This document shows positions 6,195-6,987 of a stretch of 6,987 bases of DNA, piece by piece. Location: the NCBI GenBank assembly GCA_002396505.1, contig DGYA01000142.1:1049-8035 (forward strand), given 5' to 3'. The notes under the pieces were generated by a model that did not search any database, was not told the DNA's origin, and saw only the letters and a list, made by a program, of their open reading frames with translations. The position numbers and the translations under genes are program-made. This stretch comes from Cyanobacteria bacterium UBA5018 (lineage in GTDB: Bacteria > Cyanobacteriota > Cyanobacteriia > PCC-6307 > Cyanobiaceae). Positions within the stretch are counted from its first letter, which is position 1, and each line of letters opens with the position of its first letter.

Positions 6195-6505
6195 TGCGAG
6201 TATGTTACGTCTACTCGGCCCGATTGATTCATGCAAAGCAGTAAAAAGAGGTTTAAGCTTGCCCGAACCGACTTTATCTGAAAATTTTTTCTACATAAAG
6301 ATCTTGACATAGGTGTCTTTGTTTGGGTGGCGAGCTCCGCTCCCCTGGGTAAGTGCTGCGACCGGGCGCAGTGCCAGAGGTGATCCGCTCCTGGTTGCGT
6401 ACATGCACTGGCCTGGAATGCCGCCTGCGGAGCTTGCTGCCTAAGCAAGTGAAAGTTTGTGAGGCCGAGTGGGCGGCGGGCGGGGCTCGGCGCCTATTGC
6501 CTAGA

Positions 6506-6538
6506 TTTGCGCAAGGTTTGCGCAAGGATTGCGGAGGC
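6506..6538 (+). repeat. 11-bp tandem repeat, 2 perfect units plus a degenerate third
   Basis: TTTGCGCAAGG occurs at 6506-6516 and 6517-6527, followed by ATTGCGGAGGC at 6528-6538. Each perfect unit contains the palindrome TTGCGCAA. It lies in non-coding sequence about 150 bp upstream of the last gene. Confidence 0.75.
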
Positions 6539-6595
6539 CGTTAGCCAGTCCCTGGATGCTGTACCGTGGGGTAGAGATCTATGTCAAGGCAGGGG

Positions 6596-6626
6596 TTGCC
6601 GTGATTCCATTGATTCTGTCTAGTAT
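6596..6626 (+). promoter_or_regulatory. Weak sigma-70-like promoter candidate for the right-edge gene
   Basis: TTGCCG (6596-6601) and TAGTAT (6621-6626) are spaced by 19 bp, 58 bp before the ATG at 6685. Both boxes are imperfect and the spacing is long, so this is only a candidate. Confidence 0.2.
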
Positions 6627-6684
6627 TTAAAGCATTCTCCTTGCCCCCTTGAGCTGGGTTATTGCATGCTCATTCTTGAGAGTG

Positions 6685-6987
6685 ATGACTAAGGTCGCAA
6701 CCGATTATCTTGTTGATCAGGTCAATGGTTTGGTAGACCAGCTTCCTGGCCTGTTTATCCAGCCTGGCGAAATAGATAAAGCCCGTGAACTTGCCCTTGC
6801 GTGCTATAACTCCATGATGGAGCTCGGCGATCAAAATAAAGCCGAAGCCATTCCCCTAGCCCTGGCCGCTGCAGAGCTTTTTTTAGCCTTAACAAATTCT
6901 GCTTCTCCCCAGCCTGGTTGGGTGGAAATTCATGAGGAGCTATGTTGCCGGTACGGAGCAATCTGGATTGTTGATCTAATTAGTGAG
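6685..6987 (+). CDS. Hypothetical protein, predicted helical; 3' part missing
   Basis: ATG at 6685 opens 101 codons without a stop to the right edge. GAGAG at 6678-6682 may serve as a ribosome-binding site, though it is close to the ATG; a GTG immediately upstream (6682) is an alternative start. The product begins MTKVATDYLVDQVNGLVDQL and continues with long predicted helices (EIDKARELALACYNSMMELG; AEAIPLALAAAELFLALTNS), then WVEIHEELCCRYGAIWIVDLI. The Ala/Leu spacing recalls helical-repeat (TPR-like) proteins, but no family is recognised. Codons are much richer in A/T at third positions than in the oxoprolinase, ggt and DUF3598 genes, consistent with acquisition from elsewhere. An opposite-strand ORF (6755-6961) looks less protein-like. 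Confidence 0.6.
   Translation, partial: MTKVATDYLVDQVNGLVDQLPGLFIQPGEIDKARELALACYNSMMELGDQNKAEAIPLALAAAELFLALTNSASPQPGWVEIHEELCCRYGAIWIVDLISE

Larger units (their letters stand above)
5435..6684. other. Gene-poor, lower-GC region
   Basis: About 1.25 kb without a gene I can support. The first ~125 bp remain GC-rich and contain an open frame directly after the DUF3598 stop (YELTREIWETPIATGRWEH from 5430, ending near 5595) that could be the tail of a decayed gene. Composition then becomes clearly more AT-rich. Other weak ORFs are 5450-5800 (ATG, 116 codons), 6037-6312 (TTG, 91 codons) and 6353-6544 (GTG, 63 codons; PEVIRSWLRTCTGLECRLR). None matches a family I know and none has a good start signal. 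Hairpins at 5602-5615, 5915-5938 and 5996-6031 and small tandem repeats at 6167 and 6506 are described separately. No tRNA or known small RNA was recognised. Confidence 0.6.

Noticed and set aside
6037..6312. 91-codon ORF with a TTG start after the palindrome
   Set aside because: The start lies within the T-run, and the frame runs through the heptamer repeat; no family resemblance. Kept only as part of the gene-poor region.
6353..6544. 63-codon ORF (PEVIRSWLRTCTGLECRLR)
   Set aside because: A distant likeness to the start of chorismate lyase-type proteins was considered, but too few residues agree and the rest does not fit.

Overview
The window looks like the chromosome of a unicellular cyanobacterium of the Synechococcus/Cyanobium type. 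The signs are high GC content in the left 5.5 kb, a fused HyuA-HyuB type 5-oxoprolinase next to a gamma-glutamyltransferase, a DUF3598 (BFA1-like) protein, which is a family of cyanobacteria and plastids, and two copies of the cyanobacterial HIP1 palindrome. The genus is an inference; no rRNA or other marker gene is present.

Layout. 2-2155: the 3' part of a large hydantoinase/5-oxoprolinase gene that enters from the left edge (end of the HyuA half, then the whole HyuB half). 2152-4074: ggt, a secreted gamma-glutamyltransferase whose GTG start overlaps the oxoprolinase stop, so the two are probably one translationally coupled operon. 4075-4645: an intergenic stretch with two tandem arrays (17-bp and 14-bp units). 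4646-5434: DUF3598/BFA1-like protein. 5435-6684: about 1.25 kb with visibly lower GC, no convincing gene, a near-perfect 36-bp palindrome, small tandem repeats and short weak ORFs. 6685-6987: the 5' end of an AT-richer gene of unknown function running off the right edge.

The first two genes make metabolic sense together. GGT cleaves gamma-glutamyl bonds (glutathione, gamma-glutamyl peptides) outside the cytoplasm, and 5-oxoprolinase converts 5-oxoproline to glutamate with ATP inside the cell, so the pair can salvage glutamate.

The most unusual property is the density of short degenerate tandem arrays. I count eight in 7 kb. The four inside genes have units of 18, 6, 12 and 12 bp, all multiples of three, and sit in linkers, loops or tails outside the conserved family motifs. 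The four outside genes have units of 17, 14, 7 and 11 bp, none a multiple of three. Three arrays of different period share a core close to CGCTAYAA. This looks like an active repeat-expansion process filtered by selection for reading frame. I see no defence system, CRISPR array, complete mobile element or RNA gene.
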